From contig NZ_BBIV01000013.1 in assembly GCF_000730665.1 (NCBI RefSeq), positions 1-64,000 of the forward strand: 64,000 bases of DNA, given 5' to 3'. Made by a program: the position numbers and the translations under genes. Below are positions 33,544 to 41,620 of the stretch, one piece after another. This DNA comes from Pseudomonas plecoglossicida NBRC 103162 = DSM 15088. GTDB taxonomy: Bacteria; Pseudomonadota; Gammaproteobacteria; Pseudomonadales; Pseudomonadaceae. Under the pieces are notes generated by a model. That model was not told the origin of the DNA. It saw only the letters and a program-made list of their open reading frames with translations, and did no database searches. The first letter of the stretch is position 1. Every line of letters begins with the position of its first letter.

Positions 33544-34590
33544 TCAAGTCTGGTTGTTCTGCTCCTCCAGCCAGCGTAGAACTTCTGCAGTAGTTTTGAT
33601 CAGCTCGCTGGGAATATACTGGTCGAGTCGCCCGTCTTTATACAGTGCGCGGGCCAGCGGAATCCGCTCGACCACAGCGACGCCTTCTTCTTCCGCCATT
33701 TTTCTTACCACCAATGCCTGCTCGTTCGACTGCTTCAGAGTAATAATTGGCAGAGGGGTTTCTCCTCGTGCGTAGTGGATGCCCACGGCAATATGCGTGG
33801 GGTTCACCACAATCACCGATGAACGTTTAACGTCGTTGCGCAGGCTATTGTTTTGCAAGTCTTTATGAAATTGCCGACGCTTTTGTTTCAGTTGTGGGCT
33901 ACCTTCGTTTTCTTTGTGTTCACGTTTGACCTCATCCTTGCCCATGCGCAATTCCCGCAAGTGTTGATAGCGTTCGAATGCATAGTCGGCTGCTGAAATG
34001 ATGATCAGGCCTCCGGCGCACAGCAGCAACATCTGCTGAAGCATCAGACCCAGGATGGGCGATACGCAAGCGATGCCGCATGTCGCCAGCATCATCAGCG
34101 ATTTCAGGTGACTTTCGAGCGTCAGCCAGACCAGGGTCGTAAGCAACGACACTTTGATAATGGACTTGAAGAACTCGATAAGGCTCTTTAAGGAAAATAT
34201 CTTTTTTGCACCCTCTATGGGGTTGATTTTTTTAATGTCCGGTTTGATCGACTCACCACTGAGTAAAACGCCGAACTGCAGAACGTGAGCAACGATGATA
34301 GAGAGCGCCGCAACGCCAAAAATGGGCAGACTGATCAAGAGCATTTCGATCAGCAGTTGTTCTGCCATGGAGGTCAGTGCTTGCATGAACGGCAGATGGA
34401 TGAAGTTTTCGGGCAGCAGGAGAATAGCTTTCATGTGCTCAAGAAAAAATGCGCTGTAGCCAGTGAGTAGCGCTGCCAGGCTGAGTATTAGAAAGGTTGA
34501 AACAACTTCCTTGCTTTTGACTACTTGTCCTCTTTTTCGTGCGTCTCTAATTTTTTTTTGCGTGGGTTTTTCGGTTTTTTGTTCGCTCAT
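33544..34590 (-). CDS. sctU: T3SS export-gate autoprotease SctU
   Basis: A 348-residue protein with four membrane segments (about residues 28-205) and a cytoplasmic domain containing the self-cleaving NPTH at 263-266, the same residue numbers as in YscU. Cleavage switches export from needle subunits to translocators. Last gene of sctN-O-P-Q-R-S-T-U; its start overlaps the sctT end by 4 bases. Confidence 0.94.
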   Translation of the reverse strand: MSEQKTEKPTQKKIRDARKRGQVVKSKEVVSTFLILSLAALLTGYSAFFLEHMKAILLLPENFIHLPFMQALTSMAEQLLIEMLLISLPIFGVAALSIIVAHVLQFGVLLSGESIKPDIKKINPIEGAKKIFSLKSLIEFFKSIIKVSLLTTLVWLTLESHLKSLMMLATCGIACVSPILGLMLQQMLLLCAGGLIIISAADYAFERYQHLRELRMGKDEVKREHKENEGSPQLKQKRRQFHKDLQNNSLRNDVKRSSVIVVNPTHIAVGIHYARGETPLPIITLKQSNEQALVVRKMAEEEGVAVVERIPLARALYKDGRLDQYIPSELIKTTAEVLRWLEEQNNQT

Positions 34591-35375
34591 GGTCGTTCGA
34601 TTATCGGGGCTAGAAGCGCTACAGGGTTAAGTGCTAAATACAGTTTGTCGTAGGCTGCGTCCATCACAGTGTGGAGATAGAGCACCAGCAGCAAACTGGC
34701 GATGATGCTCTTGATCGGCATGGCAAGAATGAACACATTGAGTGAGGGGGCGAACCGGCTGACCAACGCCAAGCCGAACTCGGCGAGGAACATTGCAATC
34801 AGTAGCGGGGCGGCCATCAAGAGGCAGAGTTGCAGCAGTTGGCTAATTTGGCCATAGAAGAAGTCGACCCATTGCATACCGACACGTGGGTAGAATGTGT
34901 CAATCGGCCAGCTGGCATAGCTTTCAAACAGCGCACCGAGCAGTACCAGAAACATGCCACCTGAGTAGAACAGGGTGATCAACGTTTGCGTCAACAGTAC
35001 GCCGGTTGGGCTGGATTGGTTGCCTAGCATTGGGTTCGCAAGCGATGCCATCGCGGCACCGCGTTGAGTATCTATGATGAAACCGCACGCTTCGGTTGCC
35101 CAGAATGGAACACTGGCGATAAAGCCGATCATTAAGCCTAATAGCGCTTCTTTGCCTATCAACAGCACGATCTCAAGGCCCTCAGTGTTCGCGGGGGGGC
35201 TGATGGCTACAAGCGGATAGATAAAAAGTGCTAGCGAGCACAAGATCCCATTCCGGATCAGTGCGCCCCCGAGCACTTGTTTACCCAATATTGGCAGGAC
35301 GACGAAGCAGGTGAGGAGCCGTGGTAATATCAAGGCGTAGCTCAGCAGTAATTGCTCCAGGTCTTGAATGTTCAT
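34587..35375 (-). CDS. sctT: T3SS export-gate protein SctT
   Basis: A 262-residue FliR/SpaR-type membrane protein with about six segments, part of the SctRST export gate. Family marks include RLLTCFVVLPILG near the N-terminus, AACGFIIDTQRG-like ATEACGFIIDTQRG near 93-106, and the C-terminal FAPSLNVFILAMPIKS. Starts overlap with neighbours by 4 bases on both sides. Confidence 0.93.
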   Translation of the reverse strand: MNIQDLEQLLLSYALILPRLLTCFVVLPILGKQVLGGALIRNGILCSLALFIYPLVAISPPANTEGLEIVLLIGKEALLGLMIGFIASVPFWATEACGFIIDTQRGAAMASLANPMLGNQSSPTGVLLTQTLITLFYSGGMFLVLLGALFESYASWPIDTFYPRVGMQWVDFFYGQISQLLQLCLLMAAPLLIAMFLAEFGLALVSRFAPSLNVFILAMPIKSIIASLLLVLYLHTVMDAAYDKLYLALNPVALLAPIIERP

Positions 35376-35638
35376 TGTACCAGCGGGATCTTTTGCATGA
35401 TCATTTCGCCGAAGGCATGAAGCTCATGGCCAATCCATCCAGCGGTGGCGAACAGTGTCACCACAACGGCGATCAATTTTGCAACGAACCCTAGTGTTTG
35501 CTCCTGAATCTGGGTGAGTGCCTGAACGAGTGACACCAATGTGCCCACGGCTGCAGCGATGATTACCGTAGGCATCGACAGTATCAGTACCAACCACAGG
35601 CATTGGCTGGTGAAGTGAAGCACATCGGCGTTGTTCAC
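35372..35638 (-). CDS. sctS: T3SS export-gate protein SctS
   Basis: An 88-residue FliQ-type protein with two membrane helices separated by LVQALTQIQEQTL, the conserved loop of the family. Part of the export gate; coupled to sctR and sctT by 4-base overlaps. Confidence 0.93.
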   Translation of the reverse strand: MNNADVLHFTSQCLWLVLILSMPTVIIAAAVGTLVSLVQALTQIQEQTLGFVAKLIAVVVTLFATAGWIGHELHAFGEMIMQKIPLVQ

Positions 35639-36294
35639 TGTGCGACCCCGTAGCTGAGGATCAATCCGTGCGTGAGCCTTGCCCAGCCGTCCAGCACTAC
35701 GAAAAGCAGAAGTTTGAACGGCAGTGATATGGTCATCGGCGAAACCATCATCATGCCCATGGCGAGGAGAATATTCGAGATGATCAGATCGATCGCAATA
35801 AACGGTAAGTAGATCAGAAAGCCTATTTCGAAGGCGCGGGTCAGTTCGCTGACGGTAAAGGCGGGCAGGAGAATCAGCAAACTGTCGGGGTCGAGACGGT
35901 CGGCATACTCACGTGGCCATACCGACTTGGCGCTGTCGAGGAAGAAGGTCAGCTCGCGCTCGTTAATATGGCGTTTCAGGAAATCGCGAAACGGCGCCAT
36001 GCCTTCATTGACGAAGCGAGTAACGGAGTCGGGGTCAGTGAGGGTCAGGTCATTTTGATGAAGATAGTCATGCATGGCGAACCCCACCGGCGCCATCACG
36101 TACACGCTCAGTATGATCGCCAGGCCATACATGGCCATGTTCGGGGGGATTTGCTGAACACCCAGGGCATTACGCAACAGCGAAAACACCACGACCATCT
36201 TGATGAAGGAAGTGGACATCACTGCGATCAACGGCAATAGCGACATCAACGCCAACCCGACCATCAGGCCGAGGTGGCCGGAAAGATCAATCAT
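35635..36294 (-). CDS. sctR: T3SS export-gate protein SctR
   Basis: A 219-residue FliP-type membrane protein. It shows TSFIKMVVVFSLLRNALGVQ, PPNMAMYGLAIILS, and the C-terminal FLIYLPFIAIDLIISNILLA with LPFKLLLFVVLDGW. Full length and coupled to its neighbours. Confidence 0.94.
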   Translation of the reverse strand: MIDLSGHLGLMVGLALMSLLPLIAVMSTSFIKMVVVFSLLRNALGVQQIPPNMAMYGLAIILSVYVMAPVGFAMHDYLHQNDLTLTDPDSVTRFVNEGMAPFRDFLKRHINERELTFFLDSAKSVWPREYADRLDPDSLLILLPAFTVSELTRAFEIGFLIYLPFIAIDLIISNILLAMGMMMVSPMTISLPFKLLLFVVLDGWARLTHGLILSYGVAQ

Positions 36295-37214
36295 GAGGGT
36301 GCGTCCGTCATCAGTCGCACGATACGTATCCCTAGCCGGTCTTGAATGTTTACCAGTTCACCGGTGCCGATGTAGCGGTGATTGGCCAATATGCGTATTT
36401 CACCCTGCAGGGGGGTACCCAGATCGATCAACGAACCTGGCTGTAGGGTTGCAAGGGTTTGTAAGTCCAGGCTTTTTCTACCTACCTCGAAAGTGACGGG
36501 GACGGGCAGTTGATCGAAGTTGGACAGGTTGTTGAAAGGTTCCACAGGGGCATCTTCATGCATGGTGAGTAATTCCAATTGATTTCCGTGTTGTCGGAAG
36601 AGGGCCCACGGCTGGCCTTCCAGAAAGCCATGAAGGTTTACGAGATCGCTGCCAGGGGGCAAGAGAAAAACATCGCCGCCTTCCAGGCTGCGCAGCTCGC
36701 TTTGCGTGACCTGTATGGACGCAGTTTGCAGAGACACGCACAGTTTTACAGGCAGGAGGTCTTCTATTGGTCGTTGAGGTAAATACCTTACGAGTGACCT
36801 TGGATTGCCTTCCAGCCAGAGATTCAACCGCTCATCGCCGCGAGAAAACGTGACAGTGAGATAAGCTCTGTAGGTGCTGCTGCGATGGGGTTCGATGGCG
36901 TTGAACGTGAGCCCCGGCAAAAGGCCGGCTTCTTGGTCCAGCAATGCCAGTTTTAGCAGGGTGGGAATGCTCGCAAAGTCGGCCCCGTCAAGAAGATGAG
37001 CGAACCAGCGGGCCAGCGCGGCATGTGTACAAAACAAGCGCAAGGGGATTCCGCGCCAGATGGCGGAGAGCACAAGGTCCAAGTCATCTTCTGGCGCTGC
37101 AATCGCCAATGACGCCCCAAGATCACCTAGCTGAAAATGCCGGCGATAGCGGCTCAGGTGCTGCTGCAGTTGCAACTCGATGAGTTCAACGTAGGGAAGT
37201 GTTAATGAGTTCAT
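36291..37214 (-). CDS. sctQ: T3SS sorting-platform protein SctQ
   Basis: A 307-residue YscQ-type protein, the main pod component of the sorting platform. The C-terminal SpoA domain (about 230-300) carries LPVPVTFEVGRKSL and the GELVNIQDRLGIRI ending. An in-frame methionine sits at residue 218 (36563), the same number as the internal start that yields YscQ-C in Yersinia, so a second short product is possible, though the ribosome site before it is weak. Confidence 0.88.
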   Translation of the reverse strand: MNSLTLPYVELIELQLQQHLSRYRRHFQLGDLGASLAIAAPEDDLDLVLSAIWRGIPLRLFCTHAALARWFAHLLDGADFASIPTLLKLALLDQEAGLLPGLTFNAIEPHRSSTYRAYLTVTFSRGDERLNLWLEGNPRSLVRYLPQRPIEDLLPVKLCVSLQTASIQVTQSELRSLEGGDVFLLPPGSDLVNLHGFLEGQPWALFRQHGNQLELLTMHEDAPVEPFNNLSNFDQLPVPVTFEVGRKSLDLQTLATLQPGSLIDLGTPLQGEIRILANHRYIGTGELVNIQDRLGIRIVRLMTDAPS

Positions 37215-38215
37215 GCGAGATCATCACGCTCTTCGAATACATGTCGTCGTTGCCGTGAGCCATGTTTGCTGTCCTGTTGGGCATCTGAGAACTGCAACGT
37301 GACACTGTGCTCAGGGTTGAGTTTCTGCAAACGTTCCAGCAGATCTGCACGGGCGAGCTGTAGCGGTAACAGCGAGCTCGTGCTGGTGACGAAGTCTATT
37401 TGCAGCTGGCCAGCGGCCTGCGCAAGTTTCACTTCCACAGCGCCCAGCGTCGGCAGCGTTATGTGCAGGACGGTGGTGTTACCTGAAGATGAACGGCTCT
37501 GAAGATGGACCTGTAGCGTTTCTATCAGTTGCGTCAGGTCCCGTGCCACGGCCTGAGGGGCCGCGGTCCCTTGCAATGTGGAAAGCAGCTTGTCGCCGGG
37601 CGTTTGAACGGTGTTGATGGGCAAGGCGAATTCGTCTTGGAGGGGGGAAGTACGACGCGTGTCCCTGGGGGGCAAACATGCATCCGCTTTGTTACCTGCA
37701 GGATGATGTAGCAATTCAACGTTTGATCTAGTGTCGCTCGCTCCACCCACGTGTGGACGGGGGCTGCTATCGCCCGGTACATCAGTTGCCATTTTTAGAT
37801 TGGCCTTTGCGCGCTCGCGGCCAGAGGGTATTGCAGTCGGTAGTTGCTCCGCGCCCCGGCGGTTGTCATTGTACTTTTGAGTCAGCGGGCCAAGCGTTTT
37901 CTCATGGCCTTGGGCGGGCTGACCGGTGTGGGGCATTGGTTGCTGCAGCGTAATCTCTTGCTGAGAGCAAGAGGTCGGGTTCGCGTCGTCGGTATTCTTC
38001 TTTTGCAGGCCTTCGCGTTCGCGAGTAGGGATAGCTGGTTTCTTTGCCCCCAGCGCTGTGTGCAATAGGTGTTGGTGCGCCTGCAGCGCATCATGCCGGG
38101 TGGGTTGCTGCGTACCCATCGCGCGCTCGAACTCGCTTTTAGCTGCATGATCGAGTGGCTCAGTGGGTGAGACGGGCACACCCGATGAGCGCGAAGTTAC
38201 TGGGGATAGTTTCAT
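37211..38215 (-). CDS. sctP: T3SS needle-length regulator SctP
   Basis: A 334-residue YscP/PscP-type ruler. The middle is polar, rich in Pro, Gln and Ser and poorly structured, as expected for a molecular ruler. The C-terminal 110 residues form the T3S4/FliK-like domain (LHITLPTLGAVEVKLAQ, LPLQLARADLLERL, VTLQF) that signals the substrate switch through SctU. Overlaps both neighbours by 4-5 bases. Confidence 0.82.
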   Translation of the reverse strand: MKLSPVTSRSSGVPVSPTEPLDHAAKSEFERAMGTQQPTRHDALQAHQHLLHTALGAKKPAIPTREREGLQKKNTDDANPTSCSQQEITLQQPMPHTGQPAQGHEKTLGPLTQKYNDNRRGAEQLPTAIPSGRERAKANLKMATDVPGDSSPRPHVGGASDTRSNVELLHHPAGNKADACLPPRDTRRTSPLQDEFALPINTVQTPGDKLLSTLQGTAAPQAVARDLTQLIETLQVHLQSRSSSGNTTVLHITLPTLGAVEVKLAQAAGQLQIDFVTSTSSLLPLQLARADLLERLQKLNPEHSVTLQFSDAQQDSKHGSRQRRHVFEERDDLA

Positions 38216-38682
38216 TCAGACGGGACCTCCGGGCGGCGGAACTCATCAAGCTCCTCCTCTTCGCGATATTCAAAAACCTTGTGTTTTTTTGCGATTAGTA
38301 GAAGGTTGAGGCGGGTAAATTTTTCGACTTGGAGCTGGTCGCTTTTTAGTTGTTGTTCGCAGGCGAACAGTGCCTCTTGTGCGGCAGTCACTGCTTGCGC
38401 GTGCTCAATCACCGTCCGTGCAAGGCGAGCTTCTTTTTCCCGCAGCGCTGCATTGGCATGCTTCCATTGCTCGAGTTGCCTGCCATCGAGCACCTGGCCT
38501 TTGTAGCGTTCAAACAGGCGATACTGTTCATCACGGCGCCATTGCTGGTATTGCCGGTGCTGCTGCCTGCTTTGTGCAAGTGTCGCCTGGGCCATGTGCA
38601 GGCGTGACGTGTGGAGGGACGCGTTTCGCTTGCTTTGTTCAACTCGCGAAACCTTTAGGGTGAGTAACCGATTCAGGCGCAT
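38212..38682 (-). CDS. sctO: T3SS ATPase central stalk SctO
   Basis: A 156-residue protein, almost entirely one antiparallel coiled coil, matching YscO/FliJ by length, position after sctN and heptad content. It links the ATPase to SctV. Overlaps sctN by 10 bases. Confidence 0.85.
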   Translation of the reverse strand: MRLNRLLTLKVSRVEQSKRNASLHTSRLHMAQATLAQSRQQHRQYQQWRRDEQYRLFERYKGQVLDGRQLEQWKHANAALREKEARLARTVIEHAQAVTAAQEALFACEQQLKSDQLQVEKFTRLNLLLIAKKHKVFEYREEEELDEFRRPEVPSE

Positions 38683-39998
38683 TGGCTTAATGATGTGAGT
38701 TGTTCAACACTTTGCGTCAGGTCACACGCCTCATGCGTACCTTGGCGCAGCCACTGATGAATGGCTTCGCGCTTCTCGACGGCGCGGTCGGCTGCAGGGT
38801 CTTGACCCTGCTTGTATTCCCCTATGTTTATCAGCAACTCCATCTCCGCGTACTTAGCCAGCCATTGGCGTACCTGGCCTGCGGCTGCGCGGTGCTCTTT
38901 CGACACAATATTGTTCATTACTCGGCTTACTGATCGCAGAACGTCGATGGCCGGGTAGTGATTGGCCGCAGCCAATGCATGGGACAAGACAATGTGTCCG
39001 TCAAGAATGGAGCGGGTTTCTTCGGCAATTGGATCGGTCATCTCCTCATCCTCCGCCAAAACGGTGTAGAGCGCGGTGATGGAGCCTTTGTCCGATTGAC
39101 CGGCTCTTTCCATCAGGCGCGGAAGCTGGGCATAAACCGATGGCGGGTAGCCTCGGCGGGTCGGGGGTTCCCCGGCTGCAAGTCCAATTTCGCGTTGAGC
39201 ACGAGCAAAGCGGGTGACGGAGTCGATCAGTAGCAAAACGCGCTTGCCCTGATCGCGAAAATATTCGGCAATAGTTGTGGCAACGAAGCTTGCTTTGGCG
39301 CGCTCCATCGCAGGGCGATCAGAGGTCGCAACTACCACCACCGATCGACGAAGGCCCGCCTCGCCGAGGTCATGCTCGATGAACTCGCGAACTTCCCGGC
39401 CACGTTCGCCAATAAGCCCCAGGACGATGACATCCGCATTTGCATTACGCATGAGCGTGGCCAGCAGCGTGCTTTTACCGCCGCCGGCAGCGGCGAATAT
39501 GCCCAAACGCTGGCCTTCACCGCAGGTCAGCAGGCCATCGATAGCTCTGACGCCCAGCGAAATGGGCTGCACGATCATCTTTCGGCTCAAAGGGGGGGGG
39601 GCGTCCCGGTAAACCGGGTACCAGACTGAAGGCACGTGAGAGTGCTGGCCGTCTAGGGGGAGCCCTAAACCGTTGAGGACCTTGCCAAGCAGGTGATCGC
39701 CCACCGCGACCTGAAGTGGTCCGCCCGTAGGCCTGACTTCGGTGTCGGAAGACAGCCCAAGTATTTCACCGAGCGGTGTCAGCAAGGCCTGGTGTTGTTG
39801 AAAGCCGATGACCTCCGCCAGTAAGGGCTGGGTTTGGCTGGGTGAGTTCAGTTGACAGAGCTCACCGATGTGTACGCCGGGGATCACGGCTTTTAGCAAG
39901 GTGCCAGTGGCCTGTATCACTTTCCCGCGAACCTGAATGAGGCGGGCCTTGTCAATGGCGCGCTGGAGATCGCCGGTAATATCCGCTAGCTCATGCAT
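38673..39998 (-). CDS. sctN: T3SS ATPase SctN
   Basis: A 441-residue F1-type ATPase that unfolds and releases cargo from chaperones. It has Walker [11 protein letters not shown] (about 168-177), [15 protein letters not shown], the Walker B strand [17 protein letters not shown], and the family [13 protein letters not shown]. First gene of the sctN-U operon, divergent from sctW. Confidence 0.95.
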   Translation of the reverse strand: MHELADITGDLQRAIDKARLIQVRGKVIQATGTLLKAVIPGVHIGELCQLNSPSQTQPLLAEVIGFQQHQALLTPLGEILGLSSDTEVRPTGGPLQVAVGDHLLGKVLNGLGLPLDGQHSHVPSVWYPVYRDAPPPLSRKMIVQPISLGVRAIDGLLTCGEGQRLGIFAAAGGGKSTLLATLMRNANADVIVLGLIGERGREVREFIEHDLGEAGLRRSVVVVATSDRPAMERAKASFVATTIAEYFRDQGKRVLLLIDSVTRFARAQREIGLAAGEPPTRRGYPPSVYAQLPRLMERAGQSDKGSITALYTVLAEDEEMTDPIAEETRSILDGHIVLSHALAAANHYPAIDVLRSVSRVMNNIVSKEHRAAAGQVRQWLAKYAEMELLINIGEYKQGQDPAADRAVEKREAIHQWLRQGTHEACDLTQSVEQLTSLSQCA

Positions 39999-40063
39999 GA
40001 TTCGCTGGTTCGTGGGGGGATAGTGGAATTATCAGCAGTAGGGATAAGGGGTGGGTAGCAGAG

Positions 40064-40081
40064 TTGGTCTCAAGTTTTTAG
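40064..40081 (-). promoter_or_regulatory. Candidate ExsA-type box facing sctN
   Basis: On the minus strand the sequence reads CTAAAAA-CTT-GAGAC-CA-A, matching the other two boxes in the A run, spacing and GNGAC core. It lies 66 bases upstream of the sctN start. Confidence 0.45.
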
Positions 40082-40097
40082 TGATTCGGTGTTCAAT

Positions 40098-40115
40098 ATA
40101 AAAATATGCGACCGA
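40098..40115 (+). promoter_or_regulatory. Candidate ExsA-type box facing sctW
   Basis: ATAAAAA-TAT-GCGAC-CG-A, the same as the box upstream of the patatin gene apart from spacer bases. It lies 129 bases before the sctW start. The two boxes in this region point away from each other, as expected for a divergent promoter pair. Confidence 0.5.
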
Positions 40116-40244
40116 TCGTTGCCGGGGGTATGCCTGGCATCACGTAACATGGCGATGATTGCGCAGGGTTTGTTGGGCGGCGGCTAATTAGCATGTGCAG
40201 GCATGGTGTGGATATTTCATGAGTGCGCATTAACGGAGGGGTGG

Positions 40245-40856
40245 ATGGCTGCTGGTGTGGGTGATAAGGAGCGCTCGCAGGGTTCCGGTGTGGCTGCTAA
40301 CTCTCATCAGGCGATCAGGGGCTGCGCAGACTTGGCTTCGCTGTGGCGGCGTATTAGCGGGCAGTTTCCTCATGCGGAGCTTGAGCAGGTCGTTGGTGTC
40401 GCCCTCAAAGCCCTGGGGGCTGATTTAGAAGTCCAAGGTGTATGCGTCGATCGTGTCAGGTTTGGTTGGGTGATAAAGGAAATGGCGCAATTGCGGGCTT
40501 TGCTGGGTGTGCGTGAGCAAGTCGATTTGTTGTTGCGTGGACTTCGTGGGGAGGCAGTGGTGGGCGCCGCTGAAGTTACTGAAATGATGGGGCAGTTTAT
40601 TGCGTTGTGTGGCATGCGCGGTGCTGAGGTGGATGATGTGCAGCGTTTGGAGCGTTTTTTGGGGGTGAGAAGTGCTGTGGGTAAGGCCCAATTTTATCAA
40701 GCAATAACCCAGTCTATTCGCCGCGCCCCCCTGGTTCTATTTCGTAATGATGAGCAGCGACTGATACTGCTGGCGGCGTGTCAGTCGGCCCTGGATCGGG
40801 CGATTGGTGCGGAACAGGAAAACCGTGTGGTTAACGAGGCGCACTATGTCGGGTAG
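40245..40856 (+). CDS. sctW: Short fused YopN/TyeA-type gatekeeper SctW
   Basis: A 203-residue protein. Its last 90 residues match TyeA/Pcr1 (EMMGQFIALCGMRGAEVDDV, KAQFYQAITQSIRRAPLVLF, a closing helix of AACQSALDRAIGAEQE). The preceding 110 residues resemble only the C-terminal part of YopN/PopN. So the two proteins are fused, as in SepL and MxiC, but the N-terminal half with the secretion signal and chaperone-binding region is missing. The start at 40245 has GGAGG five bases upstream, and there is no room upstream for a separate yopN. The chaperone genes sycN and yscB are also absent, which fits the loss of their binding region. Confidence 0.8.
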   Translation: MAAGVGDKERSQGSGVAANSHQAIRGCADLASLWRRISGQFPHAELEQVVGVALKALGADLEVQGVCVDRVRFGWVIKEMAQLRALLGVREQVDLLLRGLRGEAVVGAAEVTEMMGQFIALCGMRGAEVDDVQRLERFLGVRSAVGKAQFYQAITQSIRRAPLVLFRNDEQRLILLAACQSALDRAIGAEQENRVVNEAHYVG

Positions 40857-40862
40857 GAGGAA

Positions 40863-40904
40863 ATGTGGCTGACCAACAGGTATTCGGCTCGTGAGTCGGA
40901 TTGA
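40863..40904 (+). CDS. 13-codon leader frame overlapping the sctX start
   Basis: A strong TAGGAGGAA site is followed by ATG and 13 codons (MWLTNRYSARESD), ending 14 bases inside sctX. sctX starts with GTG and has only a distant AGG of its own, so ribosomes leaving this frame could supply sctX translation. It lies where sycN would be in Ysc/Psc operons and may be a relic of gene loss. Whether the peptide itself matters is unknown. Confidence 0.35.
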   Translation: MWLTNRYSARESD

Positions 40905-41274
40905 GCAGTCATCGTCACGGTTCAGGGGGCGTTGGGTCAGGGCTCCCAAGGTGGCGGTCCATCAAGTTGACTCGGTAGTGCTGTCGGAGCGCTATTTGTT
41001 GCCGCCGGACGACGGTGCGATGGAGGGGCAAATTGAAAGCCTCTATCCCGCGAATGGGGTTGAGCAAAAAATGTTCGATTTTGTCCGACCTGATCAAGCA
41101 TTGTTCGAGCCCTTTTTTCCGCCTCCCATTTTTTGCCGCGTGTTCAGTGGATTGCTGAGCTCGTTGGGGGCGTCGGGTATCGCCGAAGGCGTCGCCGCTT
41201 CGCAGCAGCTTCAAGAGATGGAAGAAGCAGGCAAGTTGATGGGCATGATCAAGCATCTTTTGCATAAGGTATGA
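40891..41274 (+). CDS. sctX: T3SS early export factor SctX
   Basis: A 127-residue protein matching YscX: MSRI start, LSERYLLPPDD (about 32-42), IESLYP, FDFVRP, and the closing LLHKV, identical to the YscX ending. YscX and YscY bind the export gate protein SctV and are needed for needle export. Found only in the Ysc family of T3SS. GTG start. Confidence 0.9.
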   Translation: MSRIEQSSSRFRGRWVRAPKVAVHQVDSVVLSERYLLPPDDGAMEGQIESLYPANGVEQKMFDFVRPDQALFEPFFPPPIFCRVFSGLLSSLGASGIAEGVAASQQLQEMEEAGKLMGMIKHLLHKV

Positions 41275-41278
41275 CCTG

Positions 41279-41620
41279 ATGACGCTCAGTGAGGAGCAAC
41301 GAAATATGTTGTTATTGCTGTCATGGTTGCAGCTGCAATGCGGCCAGGCTGAGCGTGCCCGGACACTGGCGGATGCGTTGCTGTTGGCAAGTCCCGGGCA
41401 CCCTGCCGGTCGGCGCATACGTATGCTGGCATTGCTTGAGCTGGGGGAAGGTGTATCGGCTGAGCGGGCCTGTGACGAGTTGCTCGCTGCAGGTGAGCAG
41501 CCAAGGGCTTTGTGGTTGTGCATTGGTCGTGCCCGCCAGTTGGCGGGTCGATTGGAAGAAGCGCAAGAGGCATTCCAGCATTATTTGAATAACCAGGATG
41601 CCGATGAATACGCTCTTTGA
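41279..41620 (+). CDS. sctY: T3SS chaperone SctY
   Basis: A 113-residue TPR-type chaperone of SctX, matching YscY in length and in place. Helices such as [20 protein letters not shown] and [17 protein letters not shown] follow the family. The end overlaps sctV by 23 bases. Confidence 0.87.
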   Translation: MTLSEEQRNMLLLLSWLQLQCGQAERARTLADALLLASPGHPAGRRIRMLALLELGEGVSAERACDELLAAGEQPRALWLCIGRARQLAGRLEEAQEAFQHYLNNQDADEYAL

